Made by a program: the position numbers and the translations under genes. Under the pieces are notes generated by a model that saw only the letters and a list, made by a program, of their open reading frames with translations, did no database searches and had not been told where the DNA came from. Shown piece after piece: positions 1-6,184 of a DNA stretch of 12,493 nt; the stretch's first letter is position 1; every line of letters starts with the position of its first letter. Source of the DNA: an uncultured Collinsella sp. (lineage in GTDB: Bacteria; Actinomycetota; Coriobacteriia; Coriobacteriales; Coriobacteriaceae); assembly GCA_900548365.1 (NCBI GenBank), contig URKM01000054.1:1-12493 (forward strand). Reading direction: 5' to 3'.

Positions 1-1
1 C

Positions 2-280
2 CCCGCTCCCGCCGCGGCGCCCGCCCCTGCGGCGCCCGCTGCCCCTGCTGCCCCCGCCCCCGCCGGCGCCCATGTGCAGAACGCGCCCATGCCGGGCACC
101 ATCCTCGATATCCATGTGAACGTGGGCGATGTCGTGAAGGCCAACCAGCCCGTGATGGTGCTCGAGGCCATGAAGATGGAGAACGAGGTCGTTGCGGATC
201 AGGACGGCACCATCGCCTCCATCGCCGTGGCGAAGGGCGACATGGTGAACCCCGGCGACGAGCTTTTCAGCATCAGCTAG
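2..280 (+). CDS. Biotin carboxyl carrier subunit of a decarboxylase/carboxyltransferase (5' end missing)
   Basis: This is the C-terminal part of a biotin carrier protein. It carries CO2 on a covalently bound biotin between a carboxyltransferase and the membrane decarboxylase subunit. The first ~23 visible residues are almost only Pro and Ala, the flexible linker typical of OadA C-termini, MmdC and the transcarboxylase 1.3S subunit. The lipoyl/biotinyl fold follows, with the biotinylation motif EAMKMEN; the target Lys codon is 173-175. The frame is open to the window edge, so the true start lies upstream; GTG at 74 only falls between linker and domain and is not a believable start. The stop is 70 bases before the oadB-like gene, on the same strand. 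The carrier being separate from the carboxyltransferase domain (encoded at 1672-3066) is a real arrangement, not a frameshift: both ends of that other subunit are intact. Family certain; partner assignment inferred from context. Confidence 0.93.
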   Translation, partial: PAPAAAPAPAAPAAPAAPAPAGAHVQNAPMPGTILDIHVNVGDVVKANQPVMVLEAMKMENEVVADQDGTIASIAVAKGDMVNPGDELFSIS

Positions 281-291
281 ATGACATGCGG

Positions 292-320
292 GACGGCGCG
301 GGTGCGCCGTCTATCTTTTG
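292..320 (+). terminator. Terminator-like hairpin inside the decarboxylase operon
   Basis: GACGGCGC (292-299) and GCGCCGTC (304-311) form a perfect 8-bp stem with a GGGT loop, followed by a T-rich tail (tatcttttg, 312-320). It lies between the stop of the biotin carrier and the start of the beta subunit. Only 30 bases separate the tail from the next start codon, so a separate promoter there is unlikely. It probably acts as a partial terminator or an mRNA 3'-end stabiliser that gives more carrier than membrane subunit. The structure is seen directly; the function is inferred. Confidence 0.6.
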
Positions 321-336
321 TACGGAAAGCAAGAAA

Positions 337-341
337 AGAGG
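337..341 (+). promoter_or_regulatory. Ribosome binding site that selects the TTG start of the beta subunit
   Basis: AGAGG lies 9 bases before TTG at 351. No ATG or GTG in this frame offers a start before the conserved N-terminal region. The other in-frame TTG at 318 lies inside the tail of the preceding hairpin and has no Shine-Dalgarno sequence. This is why TTG 351 is preferred. Confidence 0.6.
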
Positions 342-350
342 CGTGTTCTA

Positions 351-1466
351 TTGGAGACTTTGATCGAGGGCGTGATTGCCCTGGGTGCCGAGCCCGGTCG
401 CATCGTCATGATGGCAATCGGCTGCATCCTTATGTACCTGGGCATCAAGAAGGAATATGAGCCCACGCTGCTCGTTCCCATGGGCCTGGGAACCATCTTG
501 GTGAACATCCCGGGTTCCGGCGTGCTCATGACCGGCGATGCCGCGGGCCCGTTCCAGATCCTGTTCGACGCCGGTATCGAAACCGAGCTGTTCCCGTTGC
601 TCCTCTTCATCGGCATCGGTGCGATGATCGACTTCGGTCCGCTGCTGTCCAATCCGTTCCTGCTGCTGTTCGGCGCGGCGGCGCAGTTCGGCATCTTCTT
701 CGTCATCATCGTGGCGGCGCTGCTCGGCTTCCATATCAACGATGCCGCCTCGATCGGCATCATCGCCGCGGCCGACGGTCCCACGTCGATCTTCGTGGCG
801 AACACCCTGGGCTCCAAGTACATGGGCGCCATCATGGTGGCGGCATATTCCTACATGGCGCTCGTCCCCATCATCCAGCCCATCGCCATCAAGGCCGTGA
901 CCACCAAGAAGGAGCGTCGCATCCGTATGGAGTACCGCCCCGGCGAGGTCTCCAAGACGGCGAAGATCCTGTTCCCGATCATCATCTGCGTGGTCGCGGG
1001 CCTCATCGCCCCGGTCTCGCTGCCGCTCGTCGGCTTCCTGATGTTCGGCAACCTGCTGCGTGAATGCGGCGTGCTCGACCGCCTGTCGGTCTCGGCTCAA
1101 AACGAGCTCGTCAACCTCATCTCCATCCTGCTCGGCCTGTGCGTCTCTGTGAAGATGGTCTACACCGACTTCCTGCAGTTCGACACCTTGCTCGTTATGG
1201 GACTCGGTCTCCTCGGCTTCGTGATGGACTCGGTGGGCGGCGTCATGTTCGCCAAGTTCCTCAACCTGTTCCGCAAGGAGAAGATCAACCCCATGGTGGG
1301 CGCCGCGGGCATCTCCGCGTTCCCCATGAGCTCCCGCGTCATCCAGAAGATGGCGACCGAGGAGGATCCCGGCAACTTCATCCTGATGCAGGCCGCCGGT
1401 GCAAACGTTGCCGGACAGATCGCCTCCGTCGTCGCGGGCGGCTTGGTCCTGGGCCTGCTGCTCTAG
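351..1466 (+). CDS. oadB: Sodium ion-translocating decarboxylase, beta subunit (OadB family)
   Basis: This is the integral-membrane subunit that decarboxylates carboxybiotin and couples this to export of Na+. The 371-residue product is hydrophobic throughout. Functional residues known from Klebsiella OadB can be lined up by spacing: Asp142 in the DGPTSIF segment (D203), Tyr168 in YSYMALVPIIQP (Y229), and the C-terminal motif N313-x3-G317-x4-S322-x6-R329 (N373, G377, S382, R389), with spacing kept exactly. It should therefore be an active pump. The family is usually somewhat longer; the N-terminus here is short but starts at a typical place. Start chosen: TTG with AGAGG 9 bases upstream, a rare start that may lower expression. 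It is followed after 21 bases by the small gamma-like gene and then the carboxyltransferase, so it is part of one operon. Substrate (oxaloacetate versus methylmalonyl-CoA or another) cannot be read from this subunit alone; the neighbouring carboxyltransferase points to oxaloacetate. Confidence 0.93.
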   Translation: METLIEGVIALGAEPGRIVMMAIGCILMYLGIKKEYEPTLLVPMGLGTILVNIPGSGVLMTGDAAGPFQILFDAGIETELFPLLLFIGIGAMIDFGPLLSNPFLLLFGAAAQFGIFFVIIVAALLGFHINDAASIGIIAAADGPTSIFVANTLGSKYMGAIMVAAYSYMALVPIIQPIAIKAVTTKKERRIRMEYRPGEVSKTAKILFPIIICVVAGLIAPVSLPLVGFLMFGNLLRECGVLDRLSVSAQNELVNLISILLGLCVSVKMVYTDFLQFDTLLVMGLGLLGFVMDSVGGVMFAKFLNLFRKEKINPMVGAAGISAFPMSSRVIQKMATEEDPGNFILMQAAGANVAGQIASVVAGGLVLGLLL

Positions 1467-1487
1467 CGGAAAGGTGCGTGAATCCTT

Positions 1488-1628
1488 ATGAATATCGATA
1501 TGGCGGCCCTTGAGAAGGGCTTGGAGATCCTGGGCCTCGGCTGGGGCGGAATCTTCGTCGTCATGATCATCATCTACCTCGTTTCCCTGGGGCTGTGCAA
1601 GATGTTCCCGCCTCGCAAGGATGCGTAG
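1488..1628 (+). CDS. Minimal gamma-like membrane subunit of the decarboxylase (46 aa)
   Basis: This is a 46-residue open frame between oadB and the carboxyltransferase gene. An amphipathic-looking start (MNIDMAALEKGLEILGLG) leads into one hydrophobic helix (about residues 18-38, GWGGIFVVMIIIYLVSLG) and a short positively charged end (PPRKDA). That layout matches OadG/MmdD-type small subunits, which anchor and assemble the complex at the membrane. AAAGGTG at 1470-1476 serves as a ribosome binding site about 11 bases before the ATG; a second in-frame ATG at 1500 is a weaker alternative. Typical OadG proteins are about 80 residues with a soluble, metal-binding C-terminal tail. Here the tail is absent, so the protein keeps only the anchor. 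Identity rests on position, topology and size rather than on a strong sequence motif, so the name is given as gamma-like. Confidence 0.78.
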   Translation: MNIDMAALEKGLEILGLGWGGIFVVMIIIYLVSLGLCKMFPPRKDA

Positions 1629-1671
1629 GACCCGTTCGTTTGATCGAGAACTAGGAGGTGCGGCTCGCCTT

Positions 1672-3066
1672 ATGGGACGCAAGATCCGTTTTATGGAGAC
1701 CATTTTGCGCGACGGCCAGCAGAGCCAGATCGCCACGCGCATGCCGATCGAGGACATGGTCCCGATCCTGGAGACCCTTGACGCCTGCGGCTTCGAGTCG
1801 CTCGAGGTCTGGGGAGGTGCGACGTTCGACTCGTGCCTGCGCTTCTTGAACGAGGATCCGTGGGAGCGCCTGCGCACGATTCGCGCTCATGTGAAGAACA
1901 CCAAGCTGCAGATGCTGCTGCGCGGCCAGAACCTGTTGGGATACCGCAATTACGCCGACGACGTCGTGGAGGCGCTCGTCAAGAAGTCGATCGAGAACGG
2001 CATCGACGTGGTGCGCATCTTCGACGCGTTGAACGATACGCGCAACCTCGCGACCTCGATTCGCGCCGCCAAGGAGGCGGGCGGCGAGGTGCAGGCCGCC
2101 ATCTGCTATACCACCAGCGACGTGCACACCGTCGAGTACTTCGTGAACCTCGCCGTCGAGATGGAGCGCGCCGGCGCGGATTCCATCTGCATCAAGGACA
2201 TGGCGGGCGTCCTCACGCCCGACGTCGCCTACGACCTGGTCGGCCAGATCAAGGCGGCCGTATCCGTGCCCCTGCAGGTTCATACGCACGGCACGGCCGG
2301 CATCGCCCAGATGACGCTGCTCAAGTCCGTCGAGGCGGGTGCGGACATCATCGATACCTGCATGTCGCCGCTGGCGGAGGGTACCAGCCAGCCCTGCTCC
2401 GAGTCGATGGCCATCGCGCTCGAGGGGCTCGGTTACGATACGGGGCTCGACCTCGGGCCCATGGAGGAGGTCGCTGCCGCGCTGCTGCCGGTGCGCGACG
2501 AGTTCCTCGCCTCGGGCGTGCTCAACCCCAAGGTGCTGGGCGTCGACCCCAAGGCGCTGCTCTACAAGGTGCCGGGCGGCATGCTCTCCAACCTGCTCAA
2601 CCAGCTGAAGGAGATGCATATCGAGGACCGCTACGGAGAGGTGCTCGCGGAGGTTCCGCGCGTCCGTGCCGACATGGGCTTTCCGCCGCTCGTGACACCG
2701 TTGTCGCAGATGGTGGGCACGCAGGCCATGATGAACGTCGTCTCGGGCGAGCGCTATAAGATCGTGCCCTCGGAGATCCGCGACTACGTGCACGGCATGT
2801 ACGGGCGGCCGCCCGTACCCATTCCCGACGACATACGCGAGAAGATCATCGGCGACGACGAGGTCATCACCTGCCGTCCCGCCGACCTGATCGAACCCGC
2901 GATGCCGCGCCTGCGCGAGGAGATCGCGCGGTATGCGCGCTCGGAGGAGGACGTGCTCTCCTACGCGCTCTTTCCCGAGCAGGCGCGGGACTTCCTCGGC
3001 CGTCGCGAGGACCCGTTCTACGACGTGCCCGTCCAAGAGGTCGCCGTTTCCATCAACGTGGAGTAG
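1672..3066 (+). CDS. oadA: Carboxyltransferase subunit of oxaloacetate decarboxylase / pyruvate carboxylase type
   Basis: The product (464 aa) moves the carboxyl group between oxaloacetate (giving pyruvate) and biotin. It has the pyruvate-carboxyltransferase TIM barrel (about 1-280) followed by the PYC/OADA conserved domain (about 290-460). Metal and catalytic residues are present: Asp14 in LRDGQQS, the carbamylated Lys175 in ICIKDMAG, His204 and His206 in VHTHGTAG, and Thr238 in AEGTSQP. They sit 3 residues lower than in Vibrio OadA, with spacing intact. The biotin domain that is normally fused at the C-terminus is missing and is supplied by the separate carrier gene, as in transcarboxylase 5S or two-subunit pyruvate carboxylase B. 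Start chosen at ATG 1672, after AGGAGGTG at 1653-1660; the in-frame ATG at 1621 would overlap the gamma-like gene and precede that site. Last gene of the operon; a strong hairpin follows. Physiological direction and exact substrate are inferred. Confidence 0.92.
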   Translation: MGRKIRFMETILRDGQQSQIATRMPIEDMVPILETLDACGFESLEVWGGATFDSCLRFLNEDPWERLRTIRAHVKNTKLQMLLRGQNLLGYRNYADDVVEALVKKSIENGIDVVRIFDALNDTRNLATSIRAAKEAGGEVQAAICYTTSDVHTVEYFVNLAVEMERAGADSICIKDMAGVLTPDVAYDLVGQIKAAVSVPLQVHTHGTAGIAQMTLLKSVEAGADIIDTCMSPLAEGTSQPCSESMAIALEGLGYDTGLDLGPMEEVAAALLPVRDEFLASGVLNPKVLGVDPKALLYKVPGGMLSNLLNQLKEMHIEDRYGEVLAEVPRVRADMGFPPLVTPLSQMVGTQAMMNVVSGERYKIVPSEIRDYVHGMYGRPPVPIPDDIREKIIGDDEVITCRPADLIEPAMPRLREEIARYARSEEDVLSYALFPEQARDFLGRREDPFYDVPVQEVAVSINVE

Positions 3067-3154
3067 GCGGTCGCCGCTTTCGGCACCGGCGGGATGAGCC
3101 GGCGCCCATTCGTATCGAGGGTGTCCGTCCCTTCGCATATCCCGGACCCACTTC

Positions 3155-3192
3155 CGGCCCGCCGACGCTCCTCCTGTCGGCGGGCCGTCTTT
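3155..3192 (+). terminator. Terminator of the decarboxylase operon
   Basis: CGGCCCGCCGAC (3155-3166) and GTCGGCGGGCCG (3176-3187) pair perfectly over 12 bp around a 9-base loop. A short T-rich tail (tcttt) follows. It stands 88 bases after the stop of the carboxyltransferase gene. The tail is short, but the stem is very stable. Confidence 0.75.
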
Positions 3193-3332
3193 GTGGGGTT
3201 GGCGACGTGCGGGGATGGTTCCGGATGAACGCGAGGGCGAAGGGTGCGACCGATGGCCGGTCCCGCCCCTTCGTTGCGCGGCTCGGCGGCGCGCGTGCTC
3301 GTCCCCGCTGGCTTCTACGCCCGCTTCCCGCT

Positions 3333-3371
3333 AAAAAGCCTCCCCTTCCTCGTGTCCGAGAAAGGGGAGGC
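3333..3371 (-). terminator. Rho-independent terminator of pckA
   Basis: Read on the - strand, GCCTCCCCTT (3371-3362) pairs with AAGGGGAGGC (3347-3338), with a further inner CTCG/CGAG pairing in the loop. It is followed directly by TTTTT (3337-3333). This is a classic intrinsic terminator, 58 bases after the pckA stop. Confidence 0.85.
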
Positions 3372-3429
3372 GATTCAACTGCTCCGATGGGGCTCGATGA
3401 AAGCGGTGGATGCCGCGTGAGCTTACAGG

Positions 3430-5019
3430 CTAGCGCTTCAGCGAGGTGAGGTCCTCAAGGGAGGTGCCGGGGTAGCGCTTCTCGAAGTTCTCCTTGAAGA
3501 GCTTGACAAGCTTGGCGGCAGCCTCGTCGTATGCCTCCGGGTCCGCCCAGGTCTTGCGGGGCTCGAGCAGGTCGGAGGGGACGCCCAGGCACTCGCGGGG
3601 CACGTCGACGTCGAAAACGTCGTCGTGACGGTAGCCGGCGTAGTCGAGCGAGCCGTCCATGGCGGCACGCACCAGCGCGCGGGTGTGGGACAGCGCGATG
3701 CGGTGGCCGGTGCCGTAGGGGCCGCCGGTCCAGCCGGTGTTGACCAGGTAGACGCGGGTGTTGTGGCGCGCGATCTTCTCGCCCAGCAGGTAGGCGTAGA
3801 CCATGTGGTCGAGCGGCATGAAGGGCTCGCCGAACAGCGCGGAGAACGTGGGCTGCGGCTCCACGATGCCCACCTCGGTGCCGGCGACCTTGGAGGTGTA
3901 GCCGGTCAGGAAGTGGAACATCGCCTCGGTGCGGTCGAGGCGCGAGATCGGGGGCAGGACGCCGTAGGCGTCGGCGGTGAGGAACAGGATGACGCTGGGG
4001 GTCTCGCCCACGCTGGGCTCGACGGCGCTCGCGATGTGCGACAGCGGATATCCCGCACGGGTGTTCTCGGTGATGGAGCCGTCCGCGTAGTCGGGCTCAT
4101 GGGTGGCGTCGTCGAGGACGAGGTTCTCGGTGAGGCAGCCGAACTTGATGGCGTCGTAGATCTCGGGCTCGCGCTCGCGGGTGAGGTCGATGCACTTGGC
4201 GTAGCAGCCGCCCTCGATGTTGAAGATGCCGCGCGGGCTCCAGCCGTGCTCGTCATCGCCGATCAGGCGACGGTCGGGGTCGGCGGACAGGGTCGTCTTG
4301 CCGGTGCCGGAGAGGCCGAAGAGCACGGCGGTCTTGCCGGTGGCGGGGTCGACGTTGGCGGAGCAGTGCATGGAGAGCACGCCGTCCTCCACGGGGAGCA
4401 GGTAGCTCATCGTGGTGAAGATGCCCTTCTTGATCTCGCCGGAGTACCCGGTGCCGGCGACGATGATGGTCTTGGCGTCGAAGTTGAGCATGACGGCCGC
4501 GTCGCCGTCCACGCCATCGGCCTCCTTGGTGGTGGTGTAGTCGGGAGCCGCGAGCACCACGATGTCGGGACGGCCGAAGTTCTCGAGCTCGTCGGCCGTG
4601 GGGCGAACCAGCAGCTGGCTAATAAAAAGCGCCTGGCTGGCGCGTTCGCAGACAACGATGACCTTGCGCGCGTAGGCGCGGTCGGCGCCGGCGAAGGCGC
4701 GCACCACGAACAGCTCGCGCTCGGACAGGTGGGCGGCGACGTTGCCGTAGAGGCGCTCATAGGTCTCGACGTCGATGGGGCGGTTCTGGGGGCTATCCCA
4801 ATTGACGTTCTCGTGCGCGACGGGCGCGTCGACGATGTAGCGGTTCTGGGGGGAGCGGCCGGTGTACTTGCCGGTCTCGACCATGAGCGAGCCGGATGCG
4901 GTGAGGACGCCCTCTCCCGTGCTGACAGCGTGCGCGATGAGCTTGGCGGGGCACCAGTCAACGTGCACGCGTTCCCGATCCGCCGTGATGCCGAGATCTC
5001 GAAGAACGGTTCCAATCAT
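3430..5019 (-). CDS. pckA: Phosphoenolpyruvate carboxykinase (ATP)
   Basis: It interconverts oxaloacetate + ATP and PEP + CO2 + ADP in the cytoplasm. The 529-residue product has the length and all signatures of the ATP-dependent family: substrate-binding TGRSPQNR (Arg55), P-loop GLSGTGKTT with Lys241, and the metal-binding GDDEHGW segment (Asp255/Asp256). The GTP-type enzyme is excluded by these motifs. The start ATG at 5019 is supported by AAGGAG 9 bases upstream and a typical N-terminus. The gene ends at a clear terminator. In fermenting anaerobes this enzyme often works towards oxaloacetate, saving ATP. With the sodium-pump decarboxylase next door it could feed or compete for oxaloacetate; this is inference. 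Upstream (5020-5163) lies an inverted repeat that may be an operator. birA ends 144 bases upstream on the same strand; co-transcription is possible but a weak hairpin lies between. Confidence 0.98.
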   Translation of the reverse strand: MIGTVLRDLGITADRERVHVDWCPAKLIAHAVSTGEGVLTASGSLMVETGKYTGRSPQNRYIVDAPVAHENVNWDSPQNRPIDVETYERLYGNVAAHLSERELFVVRAFAGADRAYARKVIVVCERASQALFISQLLVRPTADELENFGRPDIVVLAAPDYTTTKEADGVDGDAAVMLNFDAKTIIVAGTGYSGEIKKGIFTTMSYLLPVEDGVLSMHCSANVDPATGKTAVLFGLSGTGKTTLSADPDRRLIGDDEHGWSPRGIFNIEGGCYAKCIDLTREREPEIYDAIKFGCLTENLVLDDATHEPDYADGSITENTRAGYPLSHIASAVEPSVGETPSVILFLTADAYGVLPPISRLDRTEAMFHFLTGYTSKVAGTEVGIVEPQPTFSALFGEPFMPLDHMVYAYLLGEKIARHNTRVYLVNTGWTGGPYGTGHRIALSHTRALVRAAMDGSLDYAGYRHDDVFDVDVPRECLGVPSDLLEPRKTWADPEAYDEAAAKLVKLFKENFEKRYPGTSLEDLTSLKR

Positions 5020-5071
5020 GCGATATCACTCCTTTTTCGAAGTTACCTGTGCATCTTGCATGCGCATGGGG

Positions 5072-5090
5072 TTCACTATGCCCGAGTGAA
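5072..5090 (-). promoter_or_regulatory. Inverted repeat in the pckA leader/promoter (possible operator)
   Basis: TTCACT-N7-AGTGAA (5072-5077 and 5085-5090) is a perfect 6+6 inverted repeat, 53 bases upstream of the pckA start codon. On the - strand a -10-like CATAGT (5080-5075) overlaps one arm, so a protein bound here would cover the promoter. A second, wider pair, GTTACC (5042-5047) and GGTAAC (5101-5106), encloses it. No regulator is encoded in the window, and the promoter itself is weakly defined. Confidence 0.4.
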
Positions 5091-5141
5091 GTGCCCGCTG
5101 CGGTAACAAATCGGTCAAAGCGATGGGTTTACGGGGAAACG

Positions 5142-5171
5142 GCGAATGATGACGATTCCCTTGTCATTCGC
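5142..5171 (-). terminator. Weak hairpin over the birA stop codon
   Basis: GCGAATGA (5142-5149) and TCATTCGC (5164-5171) form an 8-bp stem with a 14-base loop; the birA stop codon lies in the stem. On the - strand only CGTTT follows, not a T-run. It could slow or partly end transcription between birA and pckA, or simply protect the birA mRNA end. Confidence 0.35.
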
Positions 5172-5988
5172 ATTGCATTGTGATATCGCCCTTCTGCTGC
5201 GGGCGCAGGGAGACGACGGCGGCATCGTGGGCGGAGATCTCCCCGCTCTTCGAGGCGATCAACGCGCGTCCCCAGGGGTCGACGCCGGAGAACGTGCCGA
5301 GCGCGGCGCACGTGCCGTCGGGGGCGACCGCGCGCACCTGCTCGCCGAGGTAGGCGAGGCGCTCGTGGTAGGCCTCATGGATGCCGGTGAGCGGGGTCGC
5401 ACGGTCTTGTGCGTCCGCTACGGCGCGCTCCCATCGCTTTGCGAAGGCGAGGACGCGCGCCCGGATGAGCATGGCGAGCGCGTCGGGCGTCACGCCGTGC
5501 CCCGTCCCGAGGCAGGAGTCGAGGCAGGTGATGGGAAGGGCGCCGGGCATGCGCGCTCCGGCGTCCGGCATGTGGATGTTGATGCCGATGCCGCATACCG
5601 CGACCGTCTCGGAGCTCGCGGAGCGCGCCTCCACGAGGATGCCGCCGAGCTTTCCCTGCGGCAGCACGATATCGTTGGGCCATTTCAGCCGAAGGTCCCG
5701 AACCCCGACGGCCTCGAGCGCCTCGGCGACGCCCAGGGCGCACACCACGGGAAGGCCGGGAAGCACGGTGGCGGGCAGCGGGCGTCGAACGAGGATCGAC
5801 AGGTAGAGGCCGCCATCGGGGGACGCCCAGGCGTGCGTGCGCCTGCCCCTGCCCGCGCGTTGGACGCGTGCGCGGAGCGCGGTTCCGTGCGGAGCGCCCG
5901 CGCGGGCGCGGTCGAGCAGCTCCTGATTGGTCGAGGCGACCTCGTCGAGGACGATGAGGCCCGAAGGAAGGGTTGCGGATGCCTCCAT
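5164..5988 (-). CDS. birA: Biotin--[acetyl-CoA-carboxylase] ligase, short (catalytic-only) form
   Basis: It activates biotin with ATP and attaches it to the Lys of AMKM-type carrier proteins, such as the one at 2-280. The 274-residue product contains the ligase motifs: QRAGRGR (43-49), WASPDGGLYLS (54-64), KWPNDIV (102-108), GKLGGILVE (112-120, with the catalytic-type Lys113) and GIGINI. The C-terminal SH3-like domain follows (roughly 215-260). It begins directly with the catalytic domain (LDEVASTNQEL at 14-24), so the N-terminal helix-turn-helix of repressor-type BirA is absent. This ligase should not regulate biotin genes by binding DNA. The ATG at 5988 has GGAGG closely upstream. The residue after GRGR is Arg-Thr-His instead of the usual Gly-Arg, a mild variation. 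The gene is divergent from the PARG-like gene. Confidence 0.95.
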   Translation of the reverse strand: MEASATLPSGLIVLDEVASTNQELLDRARAGAPHGTALRARVQRAGRGRRTHAWASPDGGLYLSILVRRPLPATVLPGLPVVCALGVAEALEAVGVRDLRLKWPNDIVLPQGKLGGILVEARSASSETVAVCGIGINIHMPDAGARMPGALPITCLDSCLGTGHGVTPDALAMLIRARVLAFAKRWERAVADAQDRATPLTGIHEAYHERLAYLGEQVRAVAPDGTCAALGTFSGVDPWGRALIASKSGEISAHDAAVVSLRPQQKGDITMQCE

Positions 5989-6023
5989 GGTTCCTCCAGC
6001 GTTCGTGCGTGCGTGACGAGGGC

Positions 6024-6029
6024 ATTGTA
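6024..6029 (-). promoter_or_regulatory. Putative -10 element of birA
   Basis: TACAAT (5/6 to TATAAT) read on the - strand lies about 35 bases before the birA start codon. No convincing -35 hexamer is seen 16-19 bases upstream in the very GC-rich sequence. Confidence 0.45.
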
Positions 6030-6126
6030 CCCCTGCGGATGCGCGGCGCGTCGTCTGGTCGCGTGCGCTCGGCGGCCGTTCGGCCCGCCCGCCCTATCCC
6101 GCGAAGCATCCCCCGGGTGAATTGGG

Positions 6127-6132
6127 TACCAT
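6127..6132 (+). promoter_or_regulatory. Putative -10 element of the PARG-like gene
   Basis: TACCAT (4/6 to TATAAT), preceded by GGG and followed by G, lies 52 bases before the start codon at 6185. It resembles the elements before birA, the ATP-grasp gene and the aminopeptidase gene. No -35 is recognisable. Confidence 0.35.
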
Positions 6133-6184
6133 GGGGAGGATTGCGCCACGAAGGCGGCAAGGTATACGAGGAGGAGCGATTTTA

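Larger units (their letters stand above)
3067..3429. other. Intergenic region between convergent genes
   Basis: This stretch separates the carboxyltransferase gene (+) from pckA (-). It holds an imperfect hairpin right after the operon (GGCACCGGC 3082-3090 with GCCGGCGCC 3098-3106, one mismatch), the strong + strand terminator at 3155-3192 and the pckA terminator at 3333-3371. A short open frame on the + strand through 3207-3449 overlaps the pckA terminator and 3' end. It has no ribosome binding site and an Arg-rich meaningless translation, so no gene is called. Confidence 0.7.

Noticed and set aside
1..70. Low-complexity cytosine-rich repeat at the window start
   Set aside because: It is the Pro/Ala linker of the biotin carrier in frame, not a DNA repeat or CRISPR.
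348..1877. Long open frame (509 codons) on the - strand opposite oadB and oadA
   Set aside because: Translation is rich in His, Asp, Arg and Glu with no domain; it is the antisense shadow of GC-biased codons in well-identified genes, and has no ribosome binding site.
1651..3138. 495-codon - strand frame opposite the carboxyltransferase gene
   Set aside because: Shadow with typical antisense composition; no start signal.
3207..3449. 80-codon + strand frame between oadA and pckA
   Set aside because: No ribosome binding site, low-complexity translation, and it runs through the pckA terminator and stop.
3625..5106. 493-codon + strand open frame opposite pckA
   Set aside because: Val/Gly/Ala/Asp-rich mirror of pckA codons without any recognisable motif; pckA is certain on the other strand.
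5089..5125. TTGACC on the - strand (5119-5114) as the -35 of pckA
   Set aside because: No -10-like hexamer is found 16-19 bases downstream, so it is not called as a promoter.
5146..6120. 324-codon + strand frame opposite birA
   Set aside because: Antisense shadow; birA motifs on the - strand are clear.
6122..6184. Upstream TTG start for the PARG-like protein
   Set aside because: It would add 21 basic residues before a perfect Shine-Dalgarno/ATG pair, and has no ribosome binding site of its own.
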